From Candidatus Kerfeldbacteria bacterium (GTDB lineage: Bacteria; Patescibacteriota; Patescibacteriia; SBBC01), in NCBI GenBank assembly GCA_016204645.1, contig JACQKI010000057.1:1-11746 (forward strand): 11,746 nt of DNA, written 5' to 3'. A program made the position numbers and the translations under genes. Each line of letters opens with the position of its first letter. Position 1 is the first letter of the stretch. The notes under the pieces are model-generated. The model made no database searches. It was not told the DNA's origin and saw nothing but the letters and a program-made list of their open reading frames with translations. Below are positions 5,630 to 11,746 of this stretch, in pieces.

Positions 5630-7447
5630 ATGTTCGCTCACGTCGCTCCCCTCCTCCGGTTGCCGCGGTCGCTTGGGATTTTTGACTACCGGATCGAAGC
5701 GGGTCAATCCCTCGGCCGCGGCAGCCTGGTCAGCGTTCGCTTTCGTGGTCGGCTAACAGCCGGCGTGGTCCTCTCAACCAGTCAGCGATCGAGCCTGTCG
5801 GCCGAGCGGTTACGGCCGATCGAACGCGTCATCAGCACCAGGCCGTACCTGCCCGACCCGCAGTTGGGTGTAGCCGAGCGAGTCGCGGCTGAAAACTTTT
5901 CCTCAATCGCCACCACCCTCCGCAGTCTCTTGCCGACCATCCCTCGAACGGCCGAGGAAATCAACGCGGTAGCGTCCGCCGCGACTGACCGCTCGCTTCG
6001 ATCAGATCTCGACCGGATGACCGGCAGCCGCAGCGACGCCGTGGTAGTGACGTACCGAGACGATCGAACGCGGGATCGTTGGTACGCCAACCTGATTAAT
6101 CGGGTCCGGTCCAGCCGTCGATCAGTCATCGTCGTGGTCCCGACCATCCGCCGGGCCGAGCAGCTGGTAAACCGACTGCCGCCAGCCACCAGCTTTCACC
6201 ACCAGCTGACGCCACGCCAGTTCCGCCTCACGTTCAGATCAATCCGGCAGGCTGAGTCAACCCTCGTCGTCGGTTCTCGCTCGGCTGTCCTGGCGCCGGT
6301 CAACGCCCTCAGCCTGATCATGATTGACGACGAAGAGGCTGACGAGCATATCCAGGCCGAACCGAGCCCGCGCTACGACAGTCGTCGGGTGGCGATGCTG
6401 CTCGCTCGGGTCGGCCGAATCAAAGTCGTCCTGACCAGTCGCCTACCGTCGCTGGTCAGTGCCACCGCCATCAGCCGTGGTATCACGCTCGATCGTGCCC
6501 GCTACCGCGTCTCGCTGGTTGACCTAGAGCGGGAGCGGGCGGGCGGCGACTTCAACATCCTAACCGAGCCTGTGATGGAGCGGTTGCGGCACATCGGCCG
6601 CCACCAGTCGGCCCGCGTACTGATCGTTCACCCGCGACGTTCGGTCTTCGGTTCACTGTGCTGTCACGATTGCGGTTTCGTGCCCGCTTGCCCGACCTGC
6701 CACGTCCCCTTTCGCCAAACGGGTGACCAGCTGGTCTGTAACCATTGTCAGATCTTTCAACCGATTCCCGGCCGCTGCCCCCGCTGCGGCAGCGTCCAGC
6801 TCCGAGGCCGGAGCCGTGGGATTGAATCCATCCTCCGCGAGCTGCGTCAAGCCCGACTGCCGGCCCGTGAACTAAAGCCGAATCAAGATGCCTGGCCGCC
6901 CGGCATGATCGGTCTGACCACTCCGGCCCACGCTCGATACCTGGACCGACGCTACGCCGCGGCCGTAGTCACCCGGTTCGACAGCTTGCTAGCTGTGCCC
7001 CGGGTCGACGCCGACGAGCAGGCGCAGCGGCTGCTCGTGACCTTGAGCAGCCGCTGCCAGCTGCCGGATGGCTTGATCGTCCAAGCTTCGCGTCGCTACC
7101 ACCAGCTGGTCAGGCAGCCATTCGACCCAAGCTGGCTAGCCGCCGCCCAGACCAGCCGTGAAAGTTTTGGCTACCCGCCAGCCTGGAAGCTGTGGTTGCT
7201 GCGCCAACGCGCGTCAGCTCGACGTCCCGGCCTGAGCCCAGCAACGTTGGTTCGCCAGCTGCGACGAATCGGCCCGGAGGTTATCGTCACCGACACCCAG
7301 CCCTCGCCCGGCCGGTCACCGGTGGATCGAGCCGGAACCTCAATCCTCGTTCGGTCCCGACGGTTGGTCCCACCGGCACTGCCGCGAATCCTGGCCCACC
7401 TCGACGAGTCATGGACTATTACGGTCGACCCGATCGAGTTGCGGTAA
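5630..7447 (+). CDS. priA: PriA-like primosomal protein with degenerate helicase motifs
   Basis: 605 residues. The N-terminus (FDYRIEAGQSLGRGSLVSVRFRGRLTAGVVL, first part at 18-37) matches the PriA 3'-DNA-binding domain. The helicase core is traceable but damaged. Where Walker A (GSGKT) is expected, about 141-149, the sequence is TYRDDRTRD. The DEEH box reads IDDEEAD at 232-238 within VVGSRSAVLAP...RYDSRRVA. The motif VI region expected as GRAGR reads TLSSRCQLPDG at 471-481. The zinc-binding insertion is intact, with all eight cysteines as CxxC pairs: C345/C348, C354/C357, C370/C373, C383/C386. The C-terminal FGYPP block (513-517) is kept. PriA normally restarts stalled replication forks and reloads DnaB; this copy is predicted to bind DNA or partners without ATPase activity, like actinobacterial PriA proteins. 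The 5630 ATG is preferred over 5585 because family homology starts at MFAHVAPLLRLP. The neighbours def and fmt support the call. Confidence 0.88.
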   Translation: MFAHVAPLLRLPRSLGIFDYRIEAGQSLGRGSLVSVRFRGRLTAGVVLSTSQRSSLSAERLRPIERVISTRPYLPDPQLGVAERVAAENFSSIATTLRSLLPTIPRTAEEINAVASAATDRSLRSDLDRMTGSRSDAVVVTYRDDRTRDRWYANLINRVRSSRRSVIVVVPTIRRAEQLVNRLPPATSFHHQLTPRQFRLTFRSIRQAESTLVVGSRSAVLAPVNALSLIMIDDEEADEHIQAEPSPRYDSRRVAMLLARVGRIKVVLTSRLPSLVSATAISRGITLDRARYRVSLVDLERERAGGDFNILTEPVMERLRHIGRHQSARVLIVHPRRSVFGSLCCHDCGFVPACPTCHVPFRQTGDQLVCNHCQIFQPIPGRCPRCGSVQLRGRSRGIESILRELRQARLPARELKPNQDAWPPGMIGLTTPAHARYLDRRYAAAVVTRFDSLLAVPRVDADEQAQRLLVTLSSRCQLPDGLIVQASRRYHQLVRQPFDPSWLAAAQTSRESFGYPPAWKLWLLRQRASARRPGLSPATLVRQLRRIGPEVIVTDTQPSPGRSPVDRAGTSILVRSRRLVPPALPRILAHLDESWTITVDPIELR

Positions 7448-7448
7448 C

Positions 7449-7477
7449 TTGCTGTCGCAGGTGAGCTCTGGTACACT
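7449..7477 (+). promoter_or_regulatory. Extended -10 promoter of def-fmt, leaderless
   Basis: TTGCTG (7449-7454), 17 nt spacer, TACACT (7472-7477), with TG at 7469-7470 giving an extended -10. The -10 ends 7 nt before the ATG at 7485, so transcription should start at or just before the A of the start codon. This gives def-fmt an internal promoter in addition to read-through from the upstream operon, and it fixes the def start. Confidence 0.6.
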
Positions 7478-7484
7478 CGGCCCG

Positions 7485-7958
7485 ATGACTGTACGTACAA
7501 TCGTCAAACTCGGCGCACCCATCCTCCGGCGACAGGCTGCACCGGTTGATCTTAATTCACTCAAGACTGCAAACATCGAGTCGCTGCTCAAAGATTTGGT
7601 GGCTACCATGATTGAAGCCCAGGGTATCGGGCTGGCCGCACCGCAAGTCGGCGTCAGTTTGCAAGTCGCCATCATCAACGGTCAAACCGGACCATTCGCA
7701 ATCATCAACCCGCGAATCATCAAGCGTTCCCGTCAAACTGAAGTGGCCGAAGAAGGCTGCCTATCGATTCCCGGCGTCTTCGGCTTGGTTCGCCGGCCGG
7801 CTCGGGTTACAGTCTCCTACTATGACCAGGACCATCAGCTCCGGACACGAGCAGCAGTCGGACTGCTAGCCCGCGTCTTCCAGCACGAAATCGACCACCT
7901 CAATGGAATTCTGTTCATTGACAAAGTTGAGCGGATCACCCACGGGCGGCTAGCATGA
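7485..7958 (+). CDS. def: Peptide deformylase
   Basis: 157 residues, within the usual size of the family. It removes the formyl group from the N-terminal methionine of nascent proteins, using a bound metal ion (Fe2+ or similar), at the ribosome exit. All three signature motifs are intact: GIGLAAPQ at 47-54, EGCLS at 90-94 with the metal ligand C92, and QHEIDH at 133-138 with ligands H134 and H138 and catalytic E135. The ATG at 7485 is chosen because homology begins at TIVKLGAPILRRQA and the promoter lies immediately upstream; an in-frame upstream ATG at 7449 falls in the -35 element. Its stop overlaps the fmt start by 4 nt (ATGA), so the two enzymes of the formylation cycle are translationally coupled. 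Confidence 0.97.
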   Translation: MTVRTIVKLGAPILRRQAAPVDLNSLKTANIESLLKDLVATMIEAQGIGLAAPQVGVSLQVAIINGQTGPFAIINPRIIKRSRQTEVAEEGCLSIPGVFGLVRRPARVTVSYYDQDHQLRTRAAVGLLARVFQHEIDHLNGILFIDKVERITHGRLA

Positions 7959-8890
7959 ACAAAAAACCGCGGGCTGTTTTTTTTGGAACTCCGGACTTTG
8001 CCGTTCCGATTCTCGACGCCCTCAGCCAGGAAGCTGAGGTGGTCGGGGTAGTTACCCAACCGGATCAGCCGGGCGGACGCGGTCAAACGCTCCTTTCCTC
8101 TCCGGTCAAGCGCCGGGCCGAACAGCTCAACCTACGAATACTCACCCCGCCCCGTCTGGACCAGGCCGTGGCTCAACAGGTTCGGCAGTGGGAACCGGCC
8201 GTTGCCGTGCTGGCGGCGTACGGTAAAATCCTGCCGCCCGACGTGCTGCGCGCGCCGGCCAAGGGATTTTTGAACATTCACCCCTCGCTGCTTCCCAAGC
8301 TCCGCGGACCGTCGCCAATCGCCGCCTCGATCCTGCAGGGCGACCGGGTCACCGGCGTGACGCTGATCGTCTTGGATGAACAGATGGACCACGGACCGAT
8401 CGTCGCTCAACAATCTTTCGACATCAAACCTGGTGAGCATCGGCCGTCGCTAGAATCGCGGCTATCAGGTTTAGGGGCAAATCTGCTGCGGCAGTCACTC
8501 CGGCCCTACCTCGATGGTCGGTTGCATCCTCAGCCACAAGACCACGCCCACGCCACCTACTGTCAGCGGTTGCAGAAAAACGACGCCCGCATCGACTGGA
8601 CGCTGTCGGCCGAAGAAATCTGGCGCCGGATCCGCGCCTTCGACCCCTGGCCCGGCGCCTACACTACGTTCCGCGGCCAGCCGTTAAAAATACTGAACGC
8701 CGAACCGCGGGCCGAATCATCGGCCGGCCGACCGGGGACCGTCACCGAGCTGGACTCCGCGCCGGCCATCGTCTGCCGCCAGGGCAGGCTGGTGGTCCAT
8801 CGCCTACAGCTGGCCGGCGGAAGGGCTGTCGCGATCTCGGACTTTGTCCGCGGCCACCGTGACTTCACCGGTAGCCTGCTGGGCGCTTAG
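7955..8890 (+). CDS. fmt: Methionyl-tRNA formyltransferase
   Basis: 311 residues, full family length. It transfers a formyl group from 10-formyltetrahydrofolate to Met-tRNA(fMet) for translation initiation. The catalytic triad of the formyltransferase domain is visible: N107 and H109 in LNIHPSLLPKLRG and D145 in DEQMDHGP, each one position from the E. coli N106, H108 and D144. Other marks are VFFGTPDFAVP at 8-18, GGRGQTLLSSPVK at 40-52 and AAYGKILP at 87-94. RGPSPI replaces the commoner RGAAPI. The C-terminal OB-like domain (from about 206, CQRLQKNDARIDW) is complete. The start is set by the 4-nt overlap with def. The gene ends in a 4-nt tail-to-tail overlap with the glycosyltransferase on the other strand. 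An eight-T run spans codons 8-10. Confidence 0.97.
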   Translation: MNKKPRAVFFGTPDFAVPILDALSQEAEVVGVVTQPDQPGGRGQTLLSSPVKRRAEQLNLRILTPPRLDQAVAQQVRQWEPAVAVLAAYGKILPPDVLRAPAKGFLNIHPSLLPKLRGPSPIAASILQGDRVTGVTLIVLDEQMDHGPIVAQQSFDIKPGEHRPSLESRLSGLGANLLRQSLRPYLDGRLHPQPQDHAHATYCQRLQKNDARIDWTLSAEEIWRRIRAFDPWPGAYTTFRGQPLKILNAEPRAESSAGRPGTVTELDSAPAIVCRQGRLVVHRLQLAGGRAVAISDFVRGHRDFTGSLLGA

Positions 8891-10404
8891 CTACGACTCT
8901 TTTCAGTCACCCAGAACCCAAGGTACTTTCCCAGCATCAGCCGAGTTTGAGCGTCGGTCGCCGGGATCGAGCCGAAGGCGATCATGGTTAACGGAAACAG
9001 CGCCCACTGCAGCGCCATTGGCACGAGCTGCCACCGGCTCTTGCCTGGCGGCGGAGACGGCAGCAGCCACGTCGATAGAACTGCGGCCGCGACCAGGCCG
9101 ACCATCGCCAGCACCATCAGCCACTGCAGCAAGTCGGGGGTGCTCTGGACGATCAGCTCAGTGCTGTCCCGGGCCTCAGCTACCTTGACCGGCAGCCAGC
9201 CGAGGATGAAAATCAGGATCGGCGCGGTGGCCCAGCTGAACACACCCTCCAGCTGGTTCCACAGGTACTTAACTTTTTTAGCCAACGGGATCTGCCGATT
9301 GACCGAAAAATTCCAGACCATGTACGGAAAGTTTTCGACGCCGTAGGCCCAGCGTCGTTGCTGCTTGTACTGGTTGACCACCGTCCGCCAGAGCGACGGC
9401 ACGGCCACGGTATCCATCGAGATCGGCAGGTAGAGCGGGGTCACCGTGTAGTCACCGTCGTACTCGACGAAGCACTGCAGAAAAATCCGTGAGTCCTCAG
9501 TCACGATGTCGCTTTGCCAAAATCCGACATCAACCAGTGCTTGGAACGGCATGCTGTGCGAAGAAAAGGTGAACAACCGATCCGGCCGAACGGTTTCGGT
9601 CATCAGCCAGAAGGTAGTCGAGTTGGCAACAGTCCGCGTCAGAGCCGGCGACTGCCAAATGTTGTTATGGTAAAACGGCAGGGGCTGGTAGCTGGTTCGC
9701 AGCCGGCGGGGATGGCCGAGGTAGGTGTCGGTCAGGTACGCGAAGTACTGCGGGTGAACGACTGAGTCAACGTCGAGGGTAGTCACCACGACCTGCTCGT
9801 ACGGAATCTGACGGACATCAATCAACTCTTTCGCCCGACGCCCAGCCCAGGCAATGTTCGCTCCTTTGCCGGCCACCTCGCCGGGCAGATCACTGGGGTG
9901 AGTCGTCACCAGAAACTGACCAAAGATCGAGCTGAAGCGTGATTGCATCTGCTCACGGATAGACTGCGCGTGCTGGCCGTCGCGAGCCTCGGTGGCGAGA
10001 ACTACAATCAGCTTCGAGAGCGGGTACCGAGAGCGCGCCAGCCCATTCAGGGCTTGCTCGACGACCGCCGAAGGTTCCCGGTACGTCGGCAGCACCACCA
10101 GGTGGTAGATCGACTCCCAGCCCGACCGCTGCTGCAGCCGGGTCTGCCAGTCAACGGCGGCGGCCTGACGGTAGCGCCGGAATGCAATCAGCAGGTAGAC
10201 CAGGGTATACACCGCTCGGACGAACCAGTACACGTCGAACAGAATGATGAAGCCAATCACCCACAGCGGTACCCAGAACGACAAGAGCACGGCCGCGGCG
10301 AACGCCGACCAGACTAAAAATCCTGGGATGATTTCCAGGATCCGGTACTGCGTGCGCTCCGACAGCCGAAAGGCCTTGAACGACTGGGTCACGGAAAAGC
10401 CCAT
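8887..10404 (-). CDS. Membrane GT2-family glycosyltransferase (processive-synthase type)
   Basis: 505 residues from the ATG at 10404. Two N-terminal hydrophobic segments (about 27-45 and 47-75) precede a cytoplasmic GT-A domain (about 98-360), and about three more hydrophobic segments follow (about 390-405, 426-448, 462-482). Catalytic signatures: VVLPTYREP at 103-111, GKGANIAWA at 179-187, the donor/metal motif TLDVDS with DVD at 211-213, TED at 302-304 and QQRRW at 348-352. The D, DxD, TED, Q-x-x-R-W set is that of processive polysaccharide synthases such as cellulose and hyaluronan synthases, so it may build and export a surface polysaccharide. The product sugar is unknown. An in-frame TTG at 10497 would extend it by 31 residues into the upstream gene and is judged unlikely. 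A weak promoter (TTGACT 10443-10438, 17 nt, TAGCCT 10420-10415) lies before the ATG. It follows the DUF3048 gene by 47 nt. Confidence 0.88.
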   Translation of the reverse strand: MGFSVTQSFKAFRLSERTQYRILEIIPGFLVWSAFAAAVLLSFWVPLWVIGFIILFDVYWFVRAVYTLVYLLIAFRRYRQAAAVDWQTRLQQRSGWESIYHLVVLPTYREPSAVVEQALNGLARSRYPLSKLIVVLATEARDGQHAQSIREQMQSRFSSIFGQFLVTTHPSDLPGEVAGKGANIAWAGRRAKELIDVRQIPYEQVVVTTLDVDSVVHPQYFAYLTDTYLGHPRRLRTSYQPLPFYHNNIWQSPALTRTVANSTTFWLMTETVRPDRLFTFSSHSMPFQALVDVGFWQSDIVTEDSRIFLQCFVEYDGDYTVTPLYLPISMDTVAVPSLWRTVVNQYKQQRRWAYGVENFPYMVWNFSVNRQIPLAKKVKYLWNQLEGVFSWATAPILIFILGWLPVKVAEARDSTELIVQSTPDLLQWLMVLAMVGLVAAAVLSTWLLPSPPPGKSRWQLVPMALQWALFPLTMIAFGSIPATDAQTRLMLGKYLGFWVTEKSRS

Positions 10405-10451
10405 GGGTGCTGACAGGCTATCCCAGTTCGCCCGAAAAGTCAACGCCGCGG

Positions 10452-11438
10452 CTAAAACAGCCGGTAGCGGTGCCCGCGCGGAACCACCGTAATCCAAACC
10501 GAACCGCGGTTGAATACTATTTCGTTCCCATCAAGACCGCTAAAAATGGTCCGGCCGTAGGTCGTCTTTTTTTGCCACTTAATCGTCCGCGAGTAACCGT
10601 CTTTGAGTAAAATCGCTTTACCCTTACCAATGGTATTGAGCGCGATTCGGCCTTTTCGATCGAGCACGCGCTCTTTCGGCACCAGGAGCAGGACCACGTT
10701 CTTAGCGGTCAGCTGCTTGCGGGTCAGCCGGTCAACCTGGGCGCGACCCCCGGTGAATCGTTTATAGACATTCTTTTTCCGATCGTACTCGTAGCGAATG
10801 GCGTAGGCTGCTCCGGCGCCCAGGTCAATGGTCGCGCCGTGTTTGCCGACCCGCCGTTCCTTGATCGGCGGGTCAACCTTGAACTTCCAAGGTCGGAAGG
10901 TTGGTTTTTTACGGTAGTACTTGGCTGCCTTGAGCGCCCGGGTCATGAGCTTGCTGTCGGTAAACAGGCAGTGGACGCAGCCGCCCCCGCGACGGTAAAA
11001 GTACTGCGCGGTCTTTCCTTTGATCCCCTCGATGTTCGGCATCCGCAAGCTGCGCAGCAGGTTCAGAGCATCAAAACTGCCGCCGGCGTGGGCCAGGCCA
11101 GCCCGGTACTCGGCAGCGTAGCGCACGAAGTACGGCCGGGCCGATCGAACCGGGCCGATCAACGAAATCTTGGGTTGAGCAAAAACCGCCATGAACCGCG
11201 GAATGCCTCCTTCGGCTAAGGCTTCGTACACAATCGAAGCTTTGTTCAGGCCCGCCTGAGGCCGGGAGGCAGTGTGGTTGTCAATCATGACGGCAACTGG
11301 CCACTGATTGGCCTGGCCCGGCGGAACGAGCACGCCGTCGAGGCGCCGGGGAGTGCGCGTGGCGGCCTCAACCGGGTAGCTAAAAATGCCGCCCATCAGT
11401 GCGGCCAGCAATATCGCGACTGTCGTTTGTTTTAGCAT
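10452..11438 (-). CDS. DUF3048 (YerB-like) exported protein
   Basis: 328 residues with a signal-like N-terminus (TVAILLAALMGGIFS at 6-20, probable cleavage near YPVEAA at 21-26; no lipobox Cys, unlike YerB lipoproteins). DUF3048 signatures are present in order: WPVAVMIDNHTASRPQAGL at 46-63, IVYEALAEGGIPRFMAVF at 69-86, IGPVRSARPYFV at 94-105, HAGGSFDAL at 117-125, the C-terminal half with YDRKKNVYKRF at 218-228, and RGSVWITVVP at 311-320. Two close cysteines occur in GGGCVHCLFT (C154 and C157). The molecular function of DUF3048 is not established; the domain is found in extracellular proteins of Gram-positives and CPR bacteria. It is the first gene of a leftward pair with the GT2 synthase, suggesting a surface role. 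The start is supported by an extended -10 promoter 17 nt upstream. Confidence 0.92.
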   Translation of the reverse strand: MLKQTTVAILLAALMGGIFSYPVEAATRTPRRLDGVLVPPGQANQWPVAVMIDNHTASRPQAGLNKASIVYEALAEGGIPRFMAVFAQPKISLIGPVRSARPYFVRYAAEYRAGLAHAGGSFDALNLLRSLRMPNIEGIKGKTAQYFYRRGGGCVHCLFTDSKLMTRALKAAKYYRKKPTFRPWKFKVDPPIKERRVGKHGATIDLGAGAAYAIRYEYDRKKNVYKRFTGGRAQVDRLTRKQLTAKNVVLLLVPKERVLDRKGRIALNTIGKGKAILLKDGYSRTIKWQKKTTYGRTIFSGLDGNEIVFNRGSVWITVVPRGHRYRLF

Positions 11439-11455
11439 GCGATGTTCTAAAACCT

Positions 11456-11483
11456 AGTATAGCACACTTTTCTAAAAATGGAA
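11456..11483 (-). promoter_or_regulatory. Extended -10 promoter of the DUF3048 gene
   Basis: On the minus strand, TGC-TATACT (-10 at 11461-11456) is preceded after a 17-nt AT-rich spacer by TTTCCA (11484-11479 region), a 4/6 match to the -35. The -10 is 17 nt from the ATG at 11438, giving a leader of about 10 nt without a Shine-Dalgarno. The TGCTATACT string is identical to that of the M23 gene promoter. Confidence 0.6.
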
Positions 11484-11535
11484 AGGAGGGTGTAATGGTT
11501 CAATAGCTTGGCACCACCTGCGGTAGAGTGGATGC

Positions 11536-11746
11536 ATGTCATATACCATGAACCCTAGCCTCCCTAGACTTCGTATGCAGGCCGTGAGGATGGCGCGTTC
11601 CGGCCAGAGCATCAGGGCGGTGGCCAGACACTTCGGCTTTGATCACAGTGCGGTGGTGCGCTGGGTGCAACGTGCGGAGGGCGTCGATCGACGATCGTCG
11701 CTGATCCCCACCAGGAGTTCACGGCCCCACCACCATCCCCACCAAC
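11536..11746 (+). mobile_element. IS481-like transposase, N-terminal part (cut by right edge)
   Basis: 70 codons are present. After MSYTMNPSLPRLRMQ a helix-turn-helix of the transposase/Hin type is visible (about 14-45: AVRMARSGQSIRAVARHFGF, then HSAVVRWVQRA). It is followed by TRSSRPHHHPHQ, which resembles the RSSRPH linker between the HTH and the rve (DDE) domain in IS481-family transposases. The catalytic domain lies outside the window, so it is not known whether the gene is intact. The start could be 11536 or the in-frame ATG at 11548. There is no convincing Shine-Dalgarno close to either; TAGAGT at 11524-11529 could be a -10 with a leaderless start. The left end of the element may be near TGTAATGG at 11491, since IS481 ends commonly start with TGT, but the other end cannot be seen. 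Confidence 0.72.

Noticed and set aside
7961..7984. A6 and T8 tracts flanking a GC core, resembling an intrinsic terminator or attenuator at the start of fmt.
   Set aside because: The GC part of the stem is too short, the A/T tracts encode Lys-Lys and Phe-Phe of the conserved fmt N-terminus, and the stem would have to fold inside translated sequence.
10405..10497. TTG start extending the GT2 protein by 31 residues.
   Set aside because: It would overlap the DUF3048 gene by 46 nt, uses a rare start and adds a segment with no domain support; the 10404 ATG leaves a normal membrane-protein N-terminus.
11485..11505. GGAGGG followed 4 nt later by ATG (11494).
   Set aside because: The frame is only three codons long (M-V-Q-stop). 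It could be a leader mini-ORF, but nothing supports it, and it may be part of the IS end.

Overview
The window is a densely packed stretch of bacterial chromosome. It is GC-rich by eye and has no gene-free stretch longer than about 100 bases. It holds ten protein-coding genes, two of them cut by the window edges, and no rRNA, tRNA or CRISPR array that I can see. The gene mix suggests a Candidate Phyla Radiation (Patescibacteria) genome, perhaps a GC-rich parcubacterium: very short intergenic gaps, an M23 hydrolase with an Asn-rich linker, a DUF3048 protein, a polytopic GT2 enzyme, a helicase-degenerate PriA and housekeeping translation genes. The assignment is inference only. Promoters placed a few bases before the ATG and the degenerate PriA are also features of Actinobacteria, so that alternative stays open.

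Left block, minus strand, read from about 3350 down to 1: a WecG/TagA/CpsF glycosyltransferase overlaps glutamyl-tRNA synthetase (gltX) by 8 nt. Next comes a coiled-coil M23 peptidoglycan hydrolase with its own extended -10 promoter; it runs off the left edge at the start of its catalytic domain.

Centre block, plus strand, from 3379: a secreted lysozyme-like/hemagglutinin-like protein with four C-terminal beta-type repeats, a LigB/MEMO-type protein, a PriA-like protein, peptide deformylase (def) and methionyl-tRNA formyltransferase (fmt). The order priA-def-fmt is conserved in many bacteria and supports the PriA identity although its helicase motifs are lost. The left and centre blocks diverge from one compact promoter region (about 3325-3378) built from nested inverted repeats.

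Right block, minus strand, from about 11438 down to 8887: a DUF3048 exported protein followed by a membrane GT2 glycosyltransferase with a QQRRW (processive-type) signature. The GT2 gene ends tail-to-tail with fmt, overlapping it by 4 nt. At the right edge, on the plus strand, the N-terminus of an IS481-like transposase begins.

Together the genes join two themes: protein-synthesis initiation and tRNA charging (gltX, def, fmt), and envelope building or remodelling (WecG, M23, lysozyme-like protein, DUF3048, GT2). Several genes have -10 boxes only 7-17 nt before the start codon, implying leaderless or near-leaderless mRNAs. Strong Shine-Dalgarno sequences appear mainly at coupled downstream genes.
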